Below the pieces are notes generated by a model. It was not told where the DNA came from, did no database searches, and worked only from the letters and a program-made list of their open reading frames with translations. A DNA stretch of 64,000 bases from Phytoactinopolyspora halotolerans (GTDB lineage Bacteria > Actinomycetota > Actinomycetes > Jiangellales > Jiangellaceae), in contig NZ_JAAGOA010000009.1 in assembly GCF_010550675.1 (NCBI RefSeq), forward strand, positions 186,001 through 250,000. The letters are read 5' to 3'. The position numbers and the translations under genes were made by a program. Shown piece after piece: positions 1-10,226 of the stretch (within the stretch, counting starts at the first letter, position 1; each line of letters starts with the position of its first letter).

Positions 1-33
1 TTAACCATCGGAGGCATGTGGCGTCGGTAGGCG

Positions 34-47
34 TTGAAGCGCTTTTT
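34..47. promoter_or_regulatory. Possible LacI-type operator upstream of the regulator gene
   Basis: The sequence TTGAAGCGCTTTTT has the AGCGCT core of many LacI/CebR-family operators but only a degenerate outer arm. It lies about 55 bp before the regulator start, as expected for autoregulation. This is inference from the core alone; the better match is the site at 1165-1178. Confidence 0.3.
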
Positions 48-102
48 ACGTACACTGTGGTTCACACAGCGAACCGCCGGCCGGGGTGGGAGATCAGCTC
101 AG

Positions 103-1143
103 ATGGCAACGATGCAGGACGTCGCGCGACGGGCGAACGTCTCGTTGAGCACGGTGTCGAACGCGCTCAACAACACCCGTCCGGTGGCGGCCGCCACCCG
201 TGCTCGCATCGAACGAGCCATCGACGAGCTCGGATACCGCCGCAACGTGCTGGCCCGCGGGCTGGCCAGCCGAAACTCACGCATCGTCGCGCTGCTCTTC
301 CCGGCCATGGAGAACCGCCTGGCCGGTACCGCGCTGACCTTCGTCACCAGCGCGGCCGACGAGGCCCGCGCGCACGGTTACCACCTCGTGCTGTGGCCGC
401 TCGCCGACGACGCGGACGCGATCCAGGAGCTCGTCGACCAAGGGCTGGTGGAGGGCGTCGTCGTGATGGAGGTCGGCCTCCGCGACCCCCGGGTCGACGT
501 CCTGGCCGGTTCCGGGCTGCCGTTCACGATGATCGGCCGTACCGAGCATCCCGGCGAGCTCGACTATGCCGACATCGACTTCGACGCGACGCTCGACACC
601 GCCGTCGGGCATCTGCGCTCGCTCGGCCACAGCAGGATCGCCCTGATCAATGGCCCCGAATCGAGCGTGGAGCTGGCCTACGGCCCGGTGGTCCGGATCG
701 AGCAGGCGTACCGGCGAGCGATGAGCGACCACCGCCTGGACGGTGTCGTCGTCCATTCCGAGCGGACGGTGCCGGCCGGCCGGATCGCCGCGGGCCAGGT
801 GGTTGTCGCCGCGCCGGACACGACGGCGATCATCGTCAACAACGAACACGCCGCCGCCGGCGTGGTCACCGGACTCACCGACGCGGGCCGCTCTGTGCCA
901 GCCGACGTCTCTGTCATCTCATTGCTGTCCTCGCCGGAGATGGCCGCGATGTGCAGCCCGCGGCTGACGACGCTGGACTCCCCCGGCGACGCGCTCGGGC
1001 GGGCCGGTGTGCGGGCGCTGGTCGCCAGAATCGAGAAGAAGGCGCCGACGTCACAGGTTCTGCTGCCCTGCACGCTCCATGCCGGCGATTCCGTCGCGCT
1101 CGCCCGCGGCGCCGGCGTGACCGACGGCGATACGGCCCGGTAA
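103..1143 (+). CDS. LacI-family transcriptional regulator, CebR-like
   Basis: A 346-residue cytoplasmic repressor. The N-terminus is a LacI helix-turn-helix (DVARRANVSLSTVSNAL, about residues 6-22), followed by the hinge region (RIERAIDELGYRRN) and a periplasmic-binding-protein-like sensor domain from about residue 60 to the end. The ATG at 103 puts the HTH at the usual distance from the start; an ATG at 112 is an alternative. The gene is followed by a GH1 beta-glucosidase, and a site closely resembling the CebR box of Streptomyces lies between them, so control by a cello-oligosaccharide is likely. No ABC sugar transporter genes are inside the window; they may lie to the left of it. Confidence 0.9.
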   Translation: MATMQDVARRANVSLSTVSNALNNTRPVAAATRARIERAIDELGYRRNVLARGLASRNSRIVALLFPAMENRLAGTALTFVTSAADEARAHGYHLVLWPLADDADAIQELVDQGLVEGVVVMEVGLRDPRVDVLAGSGLPFTMIGRTEHPGELDYADIDFDATLDTAVGHLRSLGHSRIALINGPESSVELAYGPVVRIEQAYRRAMSDHRLDGVVVHSERTVPAGRIAAGQVVVAAPDTTAIIVNNEHAAAGVVTGLTDAGRSVPADVSVISLLSSPEMAAMCSPRLTTLDSPGDALGRAGVRALVARIEKKAPTSQVLLPCTLHAGDSVALARGAGVTDGDTAR

Positions 1144-1164
1144 CGACCATGGACGTCGGCGTTT

Positions 1165-1178
1165 TGGGAGGGCTCCCA
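1165..1178. promoter_or_regulatory. CebR-box-like operator before the beta-glucosidase gene
   Basis: TGGGAGGGCTCCCA differs at one base from the 14-bp palindrome TGGGAGCGCTCCCA known for CebR/CelR regulators. It lies about 100 bp upstream of the GH1 gene, in the only non-coding stretch between it and the LacI-type regulator. The regulator most likely binds here and is released by cellobiose or a related disaccharide. Confidence 0.7.
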
Positions 1179-1275
1179 CAGCTGTGGCACGCTAATATCC
1201 GTCTGACGCCGACACCGTCGTCGACTCGAGCGGCGAGCATCACCCCGACCACCCCTTGACGCATGTGAGGAGCAC

Positions 1276-2715
<1,440 letters not shown>

Positions 2716-2805
2716 TCCAGCAGCGGCACCTGATCCACCAGCGGCACCCGGAACCGGGGCGTCGATCCCGGGCACGGCGGCGTCACGGCAACATCACGAC
2801 GGCAT

Positions 2806-2811
2806 TACAGT
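2806..2811 (+). promoter_or_regulatory. -10 element of module 1 (leaderless start)
   Basis: TACAGT ends exactly 7 nt before the ATG at 2819, so transcription should begin at or next to the start codon. No ribosome binding site is present. The -35 region is weak. The same hexamer-plus-7-nt arrangement occurs before modules 2 and 3. Confidence 0.6.
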
Positions 2812-2818
2812 AGTCCCG

Positions 2819-5446
2819 ATGCCGTGGAACAACCTCACTCTCACCAACGTGCGCGCGTCCGAGTTCCGGGTGCCGCTCGCCCGGCGCTCGGAATCACGAC
2901 CGGACGCGCGCAACGTCCTGATCACCATCGACGCAGCGGGTCGCCGGCACGCGGCCCGTGGGTGGGGTGAGGGGCTCCCGCGTGGCCGCGCCGTCACCGG
3001 GGACACGTCATCCGGCTCCTGGCGGTTCCTGGAGGCCGCGCTCGAGCGGATCGAGGGTCGCACCCTTCGCCGCCGCCCCGCAGCCGCGCGCGCCGACATC
3101 GAGGTGCTGATGACCGAGCTCCGGGAGCTCGCCGTCGAGACCGCTCGGACGCGATCGACACGGGCGCGATCGAGTCGTACCGGGGACGACGCGGGGCCGA
3201 TCCCCTACCGCGGCATGCTGGCCGGCCTGGAGTGGGCACTGGTGGACACCGCCGCCCGAGCCGCGGACGTCACCGTCGCCGAGCTGCTCGGTGGCTCTCG
3301 CGCGCCGGTGCGCACCTGCGCCATCGTCGACGTGCGCGGAACGCGTGCCGGCGTCCGGCGCCGTCTCGCCCGGGCCGCGGGCACGGCCGCGATCAAGCTG
3401 GTCGGTGCCACCGGTGATGACGCGGTGCTGGAGGCGGCCCTTCGCGCGGCCGATGCCACGGGCGCGGGCACGCCGCTGTGGCTGGAACCGGCAACGCGGG
3501 GCGCCCGAGCGGATCAGGTGGACACGGTCAAGCTGGCACGCGCCCTGGCCGATCGGATCGCGGCCGGCGAGCTGCCGCGCGGCCTCATCCTCCAGTTGCC
3601 GGCCGGCGCGGATGCCCTGGACGAGTTCCTGGCCGCCCAAGCCGCCGTCGGCGCCGCGGACGCCGACGGCGCCGGCCTGCAGCTCGTGGCAGACGTGGCG
3701 TCAGCGGCCGACGCCACCGCCGCGGCGGAGCACGGCCTCAGGGCGGTGCACCTCGATCCGCAACGCCTCGGCGGCCCGTCCGCGGTGCTGACGCTCGTTC
3801 GTGACCTGAGTCTCCGGCCCGCGCTCTCCGTCGACGCACAGGCGTCCGACGTCAGCGCCCGCGCGCTCATCGAACTGGCCGCCGCGCTCCCGCACGTCAC
3901 GTACTGCGCCATCCCGGTCACACCGGCGTCGGCCGGGAAGGCGACCCGGGTCGGCCTGAACCCGCCGCTGACGGTGGATGCGGACGGCACGGCCACGCCG
4001 GGATCAGGACCCGGACTGGGCGGCATCCCCGTGCTGACGCCGGCGGTCTCCTACCTGACCCGGCACGCGGACGGCCCGAACACACCCGCGCGTACGGTGA
4101 CGTACGAAGGTCTGCCGGCCAACTCGTACGACGTCACGCCGCTGCTGCCGTTCGCCACCGCCGACGGGGAGATCAAGTTCCCCAGTCCGCTGATCGAGCG
4201 CGCGGCGCTCTGCCGCGGACTGAACACCGTCCGGCTCTCCCGCCGGACTCTGCTCGTCGACCATCCCGAGCTGGGCTCGCCGTTGTGTTTCACGCCGAGC
4301 AAGTCGGCCTGGACCGGGACGCCGGCGCACCGGCTCAGCGTCGATAAGGAGCTGACCCGGGCCATGTTGACCGACGCCGGGGTGCCGGTGCCGCAGGGGC
4401 GCGCGTTCGGTCCCGAGCAGATCGAGGAGGCGGTCGCCTACGCCTCCTCGCTGGGCACCCCTGCGGTGGTGAAGCCGCGCAACGGCATCCACGGCACCGG
4501 CGTCTCCACCGATCTCCGGACCGAGGAGGAAGTCCGCGCCGCCATCGCCAGCCTGGATGCCACGTCGTTCGGCGGCCGGCCTTTCATCGTCGAGACCTAC
4601 ATACCCGGTGACGACTATCGGCTGCTCGTGGTCGGCGACCGGGTGGTCTCGGTGGTGCTGAAGAAGCCGGCGTCGGTGCTCGGGGATGGTTCGGCCACCG
4701 TGACGGAGCTGGTCCTGGAGAAGAACCGCCGGCGGTTGGAGAATCCGCATACCCGCAGCTGTCTGCTCGCCTTCGACGACAATGCCAGGTACTGGCTCGG
4801 CCGGCAGGGACTCACCCCCGACAGCGTGCCCGCCGACGGTCAACTGGTCCGGCTGGGAAGTGCAGGGAACATCGCCGCCGGCGGTGACAGCATCGAGGTA
4901 CTGGATGACACCCATCCCAGCCTGCTCGATCTCGCGGTGCGGGCGGTACAGGCCATCCCCGGGCTGGATCACGCCGGGATCGACCTCATGGGCGACCACC
5001 GACTGGGCGTGGATGCTCATCCGGCGGCCATCATCGAGGTCAACGGCAATCCGGCGACCAGCTTCAACCACTTCCCGCTGGCCGGGACACCTCGCGACGT
5101 CTCCAGCGATCTCGTCCTCCGCAGCTGCGACCTGGCGGGATTCGACCCGGGTCCGGTGCGGGATCGGCTGACCGTGCGGATCACCGTGGAGGGCCGCGTG
5201 CAAAGCGTCGGCTACCGGCAGTGGTTCGCCAGCCAGGCGCAGACCCGCAAGGTGACCGGATGGGTCCGGAACCGGCCGGAAGGCGGCGTCGAGGCGGTGG
5301 TCCGGGGCCCCGCGGACGACGTGTGGGTGCTCGCCTCGTGCGCGGTCATCGGGCCACGGAAGGCGAATGTCACCAGCGTCAACACGGTGCACGTCGCCGA
5401 ACCGGACGGTGAGGTGCACGCGGGAGAGTTTCAGATCCGCGAATGA
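2819..5446 (+). CDS. Module 1 fusion protein: enolase-like / CphA-type ATP-grasp / acylphosphatase
   Basis: An 875-residue cytoplasmic fusion. Residues 1 to about 400 resemble the dipeptide-epimerase branch of the enolase superfamily (N-cap motif GEGLPRGRAVTGDT; barrel entry GLEWALVDTAARAADVTVAE then LLGGSR), but the usual metal-ligand motifs are not recognisable. Residues about 430-775 match the ATP-grasp domain of cyanophycin synthetase (VVKPRNGIHGTGVSTDL, YIPGDDYRLLVVGDRVVSVV), with the metal-ligand motif IEVN at E740-N742. Residues about 783-875 are an acylphosphatase with the phosphate-binding loop GRVQSVGYR and both catalytic residues, R800 and N818. ATP-grasp ligases make peptide bonds through acyl-phosphates, so the fused acylphosphatase could hydrolyse stray intermediates (inference). 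The gene overlaps the next one by ATGA and has two paralogues downstream. Substrate unknown. Confidence 0.85.
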   Translation: MPWNNLTLTNVRASEFRVPLARRSESRPDARNVLITIDAAGRRHAARGWGEGLPRGRAVTGDTSSGSWRFLEAALERIEGRTLRRRPAAARADIEVLMTELRELAVETARTRSTRARSSRTGDDAGPIPYRGMLAGLEWALVDTAARAADVTVAELLGGSRAPVRTCAIVDVRGTRAGVRRRLARAAGTAAIKLVGATGDDAVLEAALRAADATGAGTPLWLEPATRGARADQVDTVKLARALADRIAAGELPRGLILQLPAGADALDEFLAAQAAVGAADADGAGLQLVADVASAADATAAAEHGLRAVHLDPQRLGGPSAVLTLVRDLSLRPALSVDAQASDVSARALIELAAALPHVTYCAIPVTPASAGKATRVGLNPPLTVDADGTATPGSGPGLGGIPVLTPAVSYLTRHADGPNTPARTVTYEGLPANSYDVTPLLPFATADGEIKFPSPLIERAALCRGLNTVRLSRRTLLVDHPELGSPLCFTPSKSAWTGTPAHRLSVDKELTRAMLTDAGVPVPQGRAFGPEQIEEAVAYASSLGTPAVVKPRNGIHGTGVSTDLRTEEEVRAAIASLDATSFGGRPFIVETYIPGDDYRLLVVGDRVVSVVLKKPASVLGDGSATVTELVLEKNRRRLENPHTRSCLLAFDDNARYWLGRQGLTPDSVPADGQLVRLGSAGNIAAGGDSIEVLDDTHPSLLDLAVRAVQAIPGLDHAGIDLMGDHRLGVDAHPAAIIEVNGNPATSFNHFPLAGTPRDVSSDLVLRSCDLAGFDPGPVRDRLTVRITVEGRVQSVGYRQWFASQAQTRKVTGWVRNRPEGGVEAVVRGPADDVWVLASCAVIGPRKANVTSVNTVHVAEPDGEVHAGEFQIRE

Positions 5447-6489
5447 ACGACCATTCCAGCCCCAGCGAACCACGGATGAGCCGTATGTCTTCCACCATTG
5501 CCGGCCTCGGGCAGTTCCTCGCCGACCGTGTGCCGCGTGCCGCCGGTCTCTCCTCAGCCGTGTTCGAGCACGCCGCACACCAACGCGGCCTGCCCACCCG
5601 ACGGCTCGACCGCAACCTGCTCGTCGTCGAGCTGCCCAGCGGGCACACGATTCCGTTCCATGGCCTGAACGGACCGGACACGAGTGAGACCGGCCGGTTG
5701 ATGCGCAGCTGCCCGGACGCGCTACGCGGACTGCTCCACACCCGTGGCGTGCCCGTTGCCGCGCACGCCACATTCGCCCCGACCCAGCGGAATCAGGCGG
5801 AACGCTACGCGGAGCGGATCGGCGCGCCGGTCACTGTGTCGCCGGCGCGCATGGCTCCCGGGCGCGGGCGTACGTCCGGCGTCCAGGGTGATCCCGCGTT
5901 CCGGGCCGCGTGGCGCAACGCCGTCGACGCCTACCGGCGCAGCGCCGGCGGGGCTGTCCTGGTCGAGGAACACGTGCCCGGCACCCGTCTGCACCTGTTC
6001 GTCGTCGACGAGCGGGTGGTCGCCGGCACGCGCATCGGCGACGGCGGCGACATCGGCACGGCGCTCCTCGCCCGCGACCATCCGATCCGCGCCGTTGGTA
6101 CGGACCTCGTCGATATCACTGATCGGCTCGATCCGGGGCTGGGTCGCCTCGCGGTCCGGGCCGTGGCGGCTCTTCCCGGCCTCGCCTACGCCGGCGTGGA
6201 CGTGCTGGTGTCGGATGCCGCCTCCGGCGACGAGCCCGGCGACCAGCCCCGCCCCGAACCCGGCGCACGCGGCGATGGTCTCGTCATTCACGTCGATTGT
6301 TCCCCCGAACCGGTCGCGCTCTTCCCCACGCACGGCGCGGCGCACGACATCGCCGATGCCGTCATCGAGCACTATGTGCGAGCGCCGCGCTGGGCGAAAG
6401 CTCGCGCGATATCGCACCGGTCGCGGCAGCCAGATGGCCGCCAGATCGATGGCGCCGCGCTGGAACCACTGCTCCGGCACCGTTTGTGA
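5443..6489 (+). CDS. Module 1 partner: degenerate ATP-grasp-like protein
   Basis: A 348-residue protein whose ATG overlaps the stop of the fusion gene (ATGA), so it is translationally coupled to it. It aligns with the N-terminal part of the fusion's ligase domain (SAVFEHAAHQRGLPTRRLDRN against SPLIERAALCRGLNTVRLSRR) and then with an ATP-grasp fold (VLVEEHVPGTRLHLFVVDERVV). The IEVN metal-binding motif is replaced by IHVD, so the ligand glutamate is lost, and the segment corresponding to GDG..TVTEL is missing. The C-terminus AVIEHYVRAPRW is shared with the two paralogous partners. It is probably a non-catalytic subunit or carrier-binding partner of the fusion enzyme; this is inference. An internal ATG near codon 12 is an alternative start. 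Confidence 0.8.
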   Translation: MNDHSSPSEPRMSRMSSTIAGLGQFLADRVPRAAGLSSAVFEHAAHQRGLPTRRLDRNLLVVELPSGHTIPFHGLNGPDTSETGRLMRSCPDALRGLLHTRGVPVAAHATFAPTQRNQAERYAERIGAPVTVSPARMAPGRGRTSGVQGDPAFRAAWRNAVDAYRRSAGGAVLVEEHVPGTRLHLFVVDERVVAGTRIGDGGDIGTALLARDHPIRAVGTDLVDITDRLDPGLGRLAVRAVAALPGLAYAGVDVLVSDAASGDEPGDQPRPEPGARGDGLVIHVDCSPEPVALFPTHGAAHDIADAVIEHYVRAPRWAKARAISHRSRQPDGRQIDGAALEPLLRHRL

Positions 6490-6492
6490 GCG

Positions 6493-6498
6493 TATCGT
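6493..6498 (+). promoter_or_regulatory. -10 element of module 2 (leaderless start)
   Basis: TATCGT ends exactly 7 nt before the ATG at 6506, within the 16 bp that follow the stop of the previous gene. There is no Shine-Dalgarno sequence, which fits a leaderless transcript beginning at the ATG. Confidence 0.6.
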
Positions 6499-6505
6499 TA
6501 TCACA

Positions 6506-9082
6506 ATGCGCAGCACGGCCACGACGATCGATCGCGCCTACGCCCTGGAATTCCGGGTGCCTTCGTCACATGCACCACGGACACGCCGACCTTACGCACA
6601 TAACACGGTATTTCACCTCGAGTCGGGCGACGAACCGCCCATCACGGGTGCGGGCGAGGCGGCCCCATATCGGCCCGTCTTCTCGCACCACTCGTCGGCA
6701 CAGCCGGCCGCGTTCGTCGACGTCGCCGTCGAGCACCTCAACGGCGCGCGCATCCGGCGACGACCCAGGCAGGCCATCGCTGATATCCGCACCATCACGC
6801 ACCAGCTTGCGGCTCTCGCTGATGAGGCGAGTGACCCGGCTGAATCGGCGCCGCCGGCCGGTGTGCTGGCGGGTGTCGAGGCGGCGCTGCTCGACCTCGC
6901 TGCCCGGGCGGCGAAGACCACCACGGCCTCGCTGCTGGGCGGTCGCCGGCAGCCGGTCTCCACGTATCGCATGGTCGACGCCGAGCGGCTCATCCAGGCG
7001 CCGGAGTCGACGCGAGCAATTCGTGAGCGAGGCCCTGGGGTAAAAGTCACCGGCGTCGCCGACCGGGAGACAGCACTGACCGTGACCTCGGAACTGGCCG
7101 AAGTCACGCGCACCGGGTCGACCGTCTGGTTGGAGCTGACCGCCGTTCTGCAGCCGGCGGAGATCGAGAAACTGGCGGAAGAACTCGCGCACCAGGTCAA
7201 CGCGGGGGAACTCGGGCCTCAGCTGGTGGTCGAGCTGCCGGCCGGCACCGAGGACACCGACATCGTCGACGTGCAGTCTCAGCTGGACGTGCTCGCGCCG
7301 GGCCCGGGCGGCCACGCCGGCGTCCTGGTGATGCCGCAGGCAGGCTCGATACCTCAACTGCACGATCTCGCCGCCCGCGGCGCGCGGGCGGTATGCGTGG
7401 ATCCGTTCCGCCTCGGCGGCATGCTGACCGTGTGCTCGCACCTTGGTCGCCTTCCCGGTAACCCGCGCAGGCGCCGCATGGGCCTGTCGGTTCCACCGGA
7501 GGTGTCGGCCATCGGTGTCCGTGCCGCCGCCGAGCTCGCCGCCGCACTCCCCCGGCTCGACTATTTCTGTGTGCCGACGGCCGACGCCGAACGCGCCCAG
7601 ATCCAGCCGGCGGAGACCGACGACGAGAACGGACGGCTCGCCGCGCCCGCCGGGCACGGCATCGGCGCCGCTCCGGATTATGCCCGGGTGGTGCGGCACC
7701 TCACGCGGCAGGTCGACGCCTCTCCGGCGACGACCACACGCCCCACGTATGAGGGCATGCCGCTGAACAGCTTCGACAACGATGCCCTCGCACCGTTCTT
7801 CTCCGCCCGCGGCAAGCTCAACTCCGCCAGCGTTCTGCTCGAACGCGCCGCCCTCACCCGCGGCTTGAACACCACCCGCACGTCGCGCGCGTTCTTCTTC
7901 GCCGAGCACGACGACCTCGACCGGCCGCTGTTCTTCACCCCGAACAACACCTCGTGGTCCACCCTGCCGCCGCACCGGTTGACCGCGGACAAGGAGCTGA
8001 CCCGCCGTATCTTGCTCGACCACGGCGTGCCCGCTCCCCGGGGCGCGGCCTTCGATCCCGGGCAGGTCGACGAGGCCGTCGCCTTCGCCGCCTCGCTCGA
8101 TGCCGCCGTCGTCGTCAAACCCAAGAAGGCCAGTCACGGCGACGGAGTGTCGACCGATCTGCGATCCGCGCACCAGATCCGCCGTGCCATCGAATCCCTG
8201 GACGCGGCCGGATTCGGTGATCGCCAGTTCCTGGTCGAAGAACACGTTCCGGGCAACGACTACCGCTTCCTGGTGGTCGGCGACCGGGTCGTCTCGGTGG
8301 TGCTGAAGCGGCCGGCGGCCGTGGTCGGTGACGGGAGATCGACCATCACCGAACTGGTGCTGCAGAAGAACCGCTGGCGGCTGGAGAACCCGCACGCTCG
8401 AGGGTGCCTGCTGGAGTTCGGCCCGGACGCCATGGCGTGGCTGTCCCGCCAGGACCTGACGCCGCAGAGCGTGCTGGAAGCCGGCCGCACCGTTCGCGTC
8501 GGGAGCGCCGGCAACATCGCGACCGGCGGCGAGAGCATCGAGGTGCTCGACGAGACCCACCCGAGCCTGCTGGATCTCGCGGTTCGCAGCGTGCGGACGT
8601 TCCCTGGGCTCGATCACGCCGGCATCGACATGATGGGCGACCACCGGTTGGGCCCCGACCGACACGTGGCCGCGATCCTGGAGATCAACTCGATGCCGGC
8701 GACGAGCTTGAACCACTTCCCCATGTTCGGTACGCCGCGCGATGTCTCCAGCGACATCGTGCTGCGCAGCTGCGCGCTCGAGGGCTTCCATCCCCCTGCC
8801 ACGAGTGATCGTCTCTCGGTACGCATGCTGATCGAGGGCCGTGTACGCGGCGTCGGCTATCGGCAGTGGTTCGCCGAGCTCGCCGCCGCCCGCGGCGTCG
8901 CCGGATCGATCCGCAATCTGTCCACCGGCCCGGTCGAGGCATACGTGTCCGGAAAGTCACTCGACGTGTGGGTCGTCGTCTCGGGCGCCTTCCTCGGCCC
9001 GCGCAACGCGATGGTCCACCGGATCTCGACCACGCACGTCGACGAGGTCCATACCACCGGTCGATTCGAGGTACACCGATGA
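6506..9082 (+). CDS. Module 2 fusion protein: enolase-like / CphA-type ATP-grasp / acylphosphatase
   Basis: An 858-residue paralogue of the module 1 fusion with the same domain order. The enolase-like part (about 1-390) keeps the GVEAALLDLAARA..LLGGRR signature but again lacks an evident metal triad. The ATP-grasp part (about 430-765) has VVVKPKKASHGDGVSTDL and the metal-ligand motif at E726-N728 (LEIN). The acylphosphatase part (about 769-858) has GRVRGVGYR with R786 and N804. The start was placed at 6506 because the N-terminus aligns with those of modules 1 and 3 (ALEFRVPSS) and a -10 element lies 7 nt upstream. The reading frame stays open for another 760 bp upstream, but that part is an antisense-type shadow of the previous gene. 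It overlaps the next gene by ATGA. Confidence 0.85.
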   Translation: MRSTATTIDRAYALEFRVPSSHAPRTRRPYAHNTVFHLESGDEPPITGAGEAAPYRPVFSHHSSAQPAAFVDVAVEHLNGARIRRRPRQAIADIRTITHQLAALADEASDPAESAPPAGVLAGVEAALLDLAARAAKTTTASLLGGRRQPVSTYRMVDAERLIQAPESTRAIRERGPGVKVTGVADRETALTVTSELAEVTRTGSTVWLELTAVLQPAEIEKLAEELAHQVNAGELGPQLVVELPAGTEDTDIVDVQSQLDVLAPGPGGHAGVLVMPQAGSIPQLHDLAARGARAVCVDPFRLGGMLTVCSHLGRLPGNPRRRRMGLSVPPEVSAIGVRAAAELAAALPRLDYFCVPTADAERAQIQPAETDDENGRLAAPAGHGIGAAPDYARVVRHLTRQVDASPATTTRPTYEGMPLNSFDNDALAPFFSARGKLNSASVLLERAALTRGLNTTRTSRAFFFAEHDDLDRPLFFTPNNTSWSTLPPHRLTADKELTRRILLDHGVPAPRGAAFDPGQVDEAVAFAASLDAAVVVKPKKASHGDGVSTDLRSAHQIRRAIESLDAAGFGDRQFLVEEHVPGNDYRFLVVGDRVVSVVLKRPAAVVGDGRSTITELVLQKNRWRLENPHARGCLLEFGPDAMAWLSRQDLTPQSVLEAGRTVRVGSAGNIATGGESIEVLDETHPSLLDLAVRSVRTFPGLDHAGIDMMGDHRLGPDRHVAAILEINSMPATSLNHFPMFGTPRDVSSDIVLRSCALEGFHPPATSDRLSVRMLIEGRVRGVGYRQWFAELAAARGVAGSIRNLSTGPVEAYVSGKSLDVWVVVSGAFLGPRNAMVHRISTTHVDEVHTTGRFEVHR

Positions 9083-10176
9083 GCGCGCCGTCGATCGAAC
9101 AGTTCGTGCACGACAACGTCCCGGGCCGGTGTTCGCTGGCGTCCGCGCTCATCGAGCATGCCCTGATCAACCGCGGGTACGAGGTGCAGCGGTACAACCA
9201 GAACGTGGTGACGGTGCCTCACCCGTCAGGGTTGATCGCGTTCGACCACCTCAACGGTCCCGACTCCAGCGTGGTGGCGCGCTCGGTTCGCGCGCTCCGG
9301 GACGTGCAGCAGCTCGTCCTCGCCCGCGCCGGCGTGCCGGTACCTGCGTGGGCCACGTTCTCCGCCGGGCAAACAGAGCAGGCCGCCCATTTCGCCGCCA
9401 CGGAGCTCGGCTGGCCCGTCGCCGTCCGGCCGGCCCGCCTCGCGCCGCCGAAAGGCGCGAGCGATCGGGTCAGCACGGACGAGGAGTTCGACGCCGCCTG
9501 GCGACGAGCCATGGCCGCCTACGACGGCCGCACCCGGCGACGCGTCGTCATCGTCGAGGAAGCCGCCCTCGGAGCCCGGGTCCACGTCTTCGTGGTCCGC
9601 TCTTCAGTCGTCGCCGCCACTCAGGTCGTGCCCGCGCACGTCGTCGGTGACGGCCAGGCCAGCGTCGCGGAGCTCATCGACCGCAGAAACGTCCAGCGGG
9701 CCCGGAACCCGTTCCTGCGGCGGCATCCGGTACCACGACGTCTTCGCCGGCTGGACGCGCTCCAGGCGGCGGGGCGTGCGCTGACCGACGTCCCCGCGGC
9801 CGGCGAACGGGTCGAACTCGGCACCAGTCCCACCGTGGTCTCCGGCGGCGACCTGGTGGATGTCACCGAGCAGCTGCCGCCGCACCAGCGCGAACTCGCC
9901 GTCCGCGCGGTGTCGGTGCTGCCCGGGCTGGAGTATGCGGCCGTGGACATCGTGGACGCGGGCGCCGACCGCTGCGTGGTGACTCGAGTGGACGGCTTCC
10001 CCCAACCATGGGCGCACTTTCCGTCCGTCGGTGCGCCGCGCGATGTGGCCGGAGCGATCGTCGAACATTACCTGGGCGCGCCGCGCTGGATCGCCACCAG
10101 GCAGACGGCCACAACGCCCCCCGCCGACGGCTCGCTACGCGTCGAACCCTTGCTGTTGTCGTCCGCGCCCGGATAG
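9079..10176 (+). CDS. Module 2 partner: degenerate ATP-grasp-like protein
   Basis: A 365-residue protein whose ATG overlaps the stop of the module 2 fusion. It has the same plan as the other partners: an N-terminal SALIEHALINRGYEVQRYN region, an ATP-grasp-like body (VVIVEEAALGARVHVFVVRS) and the C-terminal motif AIVEHYLGAPRW. Unlike the other two it keeps the VVGDGQASVAELIDRRN segment. The IEVN motif of active ATP-grasp enzymes reads TRVD here, again lacking the glutamate. It is probably an accessory or structural subunit of the module 2 ligase. Confidence 0.8.
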   Translation: MSAPSIEQFVHDNVPGRCSLASALIEHALINRGYEVQRYNQNVVTVPHPSGLIAFDHLNGPDSSVVARSVRALRDVQQLVLARAGVPVPAWATFSAGQTEQAAHFAATELGWPVAVRPARLAPPKGASDRVSTDEEFDAAWRRAMAAYDGRTRRRVVIVEEAALGARVHVFVVRSSVVAATQVVPAHVVGDGQASVAELIDRRNVQRARNPFLRRHPVPRRLRRLDALQAAGRALTDVPAAGERVELGTSPTVVSGGDLVDVTEQLPPHQRELAVRAVSVLPGLEYAAVDIVDAGADRCVVTRVDGFPQPWAHFPSVGAPRDVAGAIVEHYLGAPRWIATRQTATTPPADGSLRVEPLLLSSAPG

Positions 10177-10213
10177 ATCACCGAATGCAGTAGGCGGATC
10201 GCCGCCCCGCCGG

Positions 10214-10219
10214 TATGGT
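10214..10219 (+). promoter_or_regulatory. -10 element of module 3 (leaderless start)
   Basis: TATGGT ends exactly 7 nt before the GTG at 10227. It sits in a 50-bp gap after the module 2 partner gene and matches the arrangement before modules 1 and 2. It also decides the start: the ATG at 10215 lies inside this hexamer and is therefore unlikely to be used. Confidence 0.6.
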
Positions 10220-10226
10220 GACGCTC

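Noticed and set aside
55-69. Palindrome CTGTG-N5-CACAG before the LacI-type gene as a Crp site
   Set aside because: Spacing between half-sites is shorter than the Crp/GlxR consensus; may be coincidental.
4004-5773. Large open frame on the minus strand (589 codons) across module 1
   Set aside because: Arg/Gly/Val/His-rich shadow of the high-GC fusion gene, no family motifs; the opposite strand has clear domains.
5744-6505. Long in-frame extension upstream of the module 2 fusion gene
   Set aside because: It lies in another frame of the module 1 partner gene; homology to modules 1 and 3 begins only at 6506, where a -10 element sits 7 nt before the ATG.
6566-8791. 741-codon minus-strand open frame across module 2
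   Set aside because: Antisense shadow of the fusion gene; composition is skewed and there are no recognisable domains.
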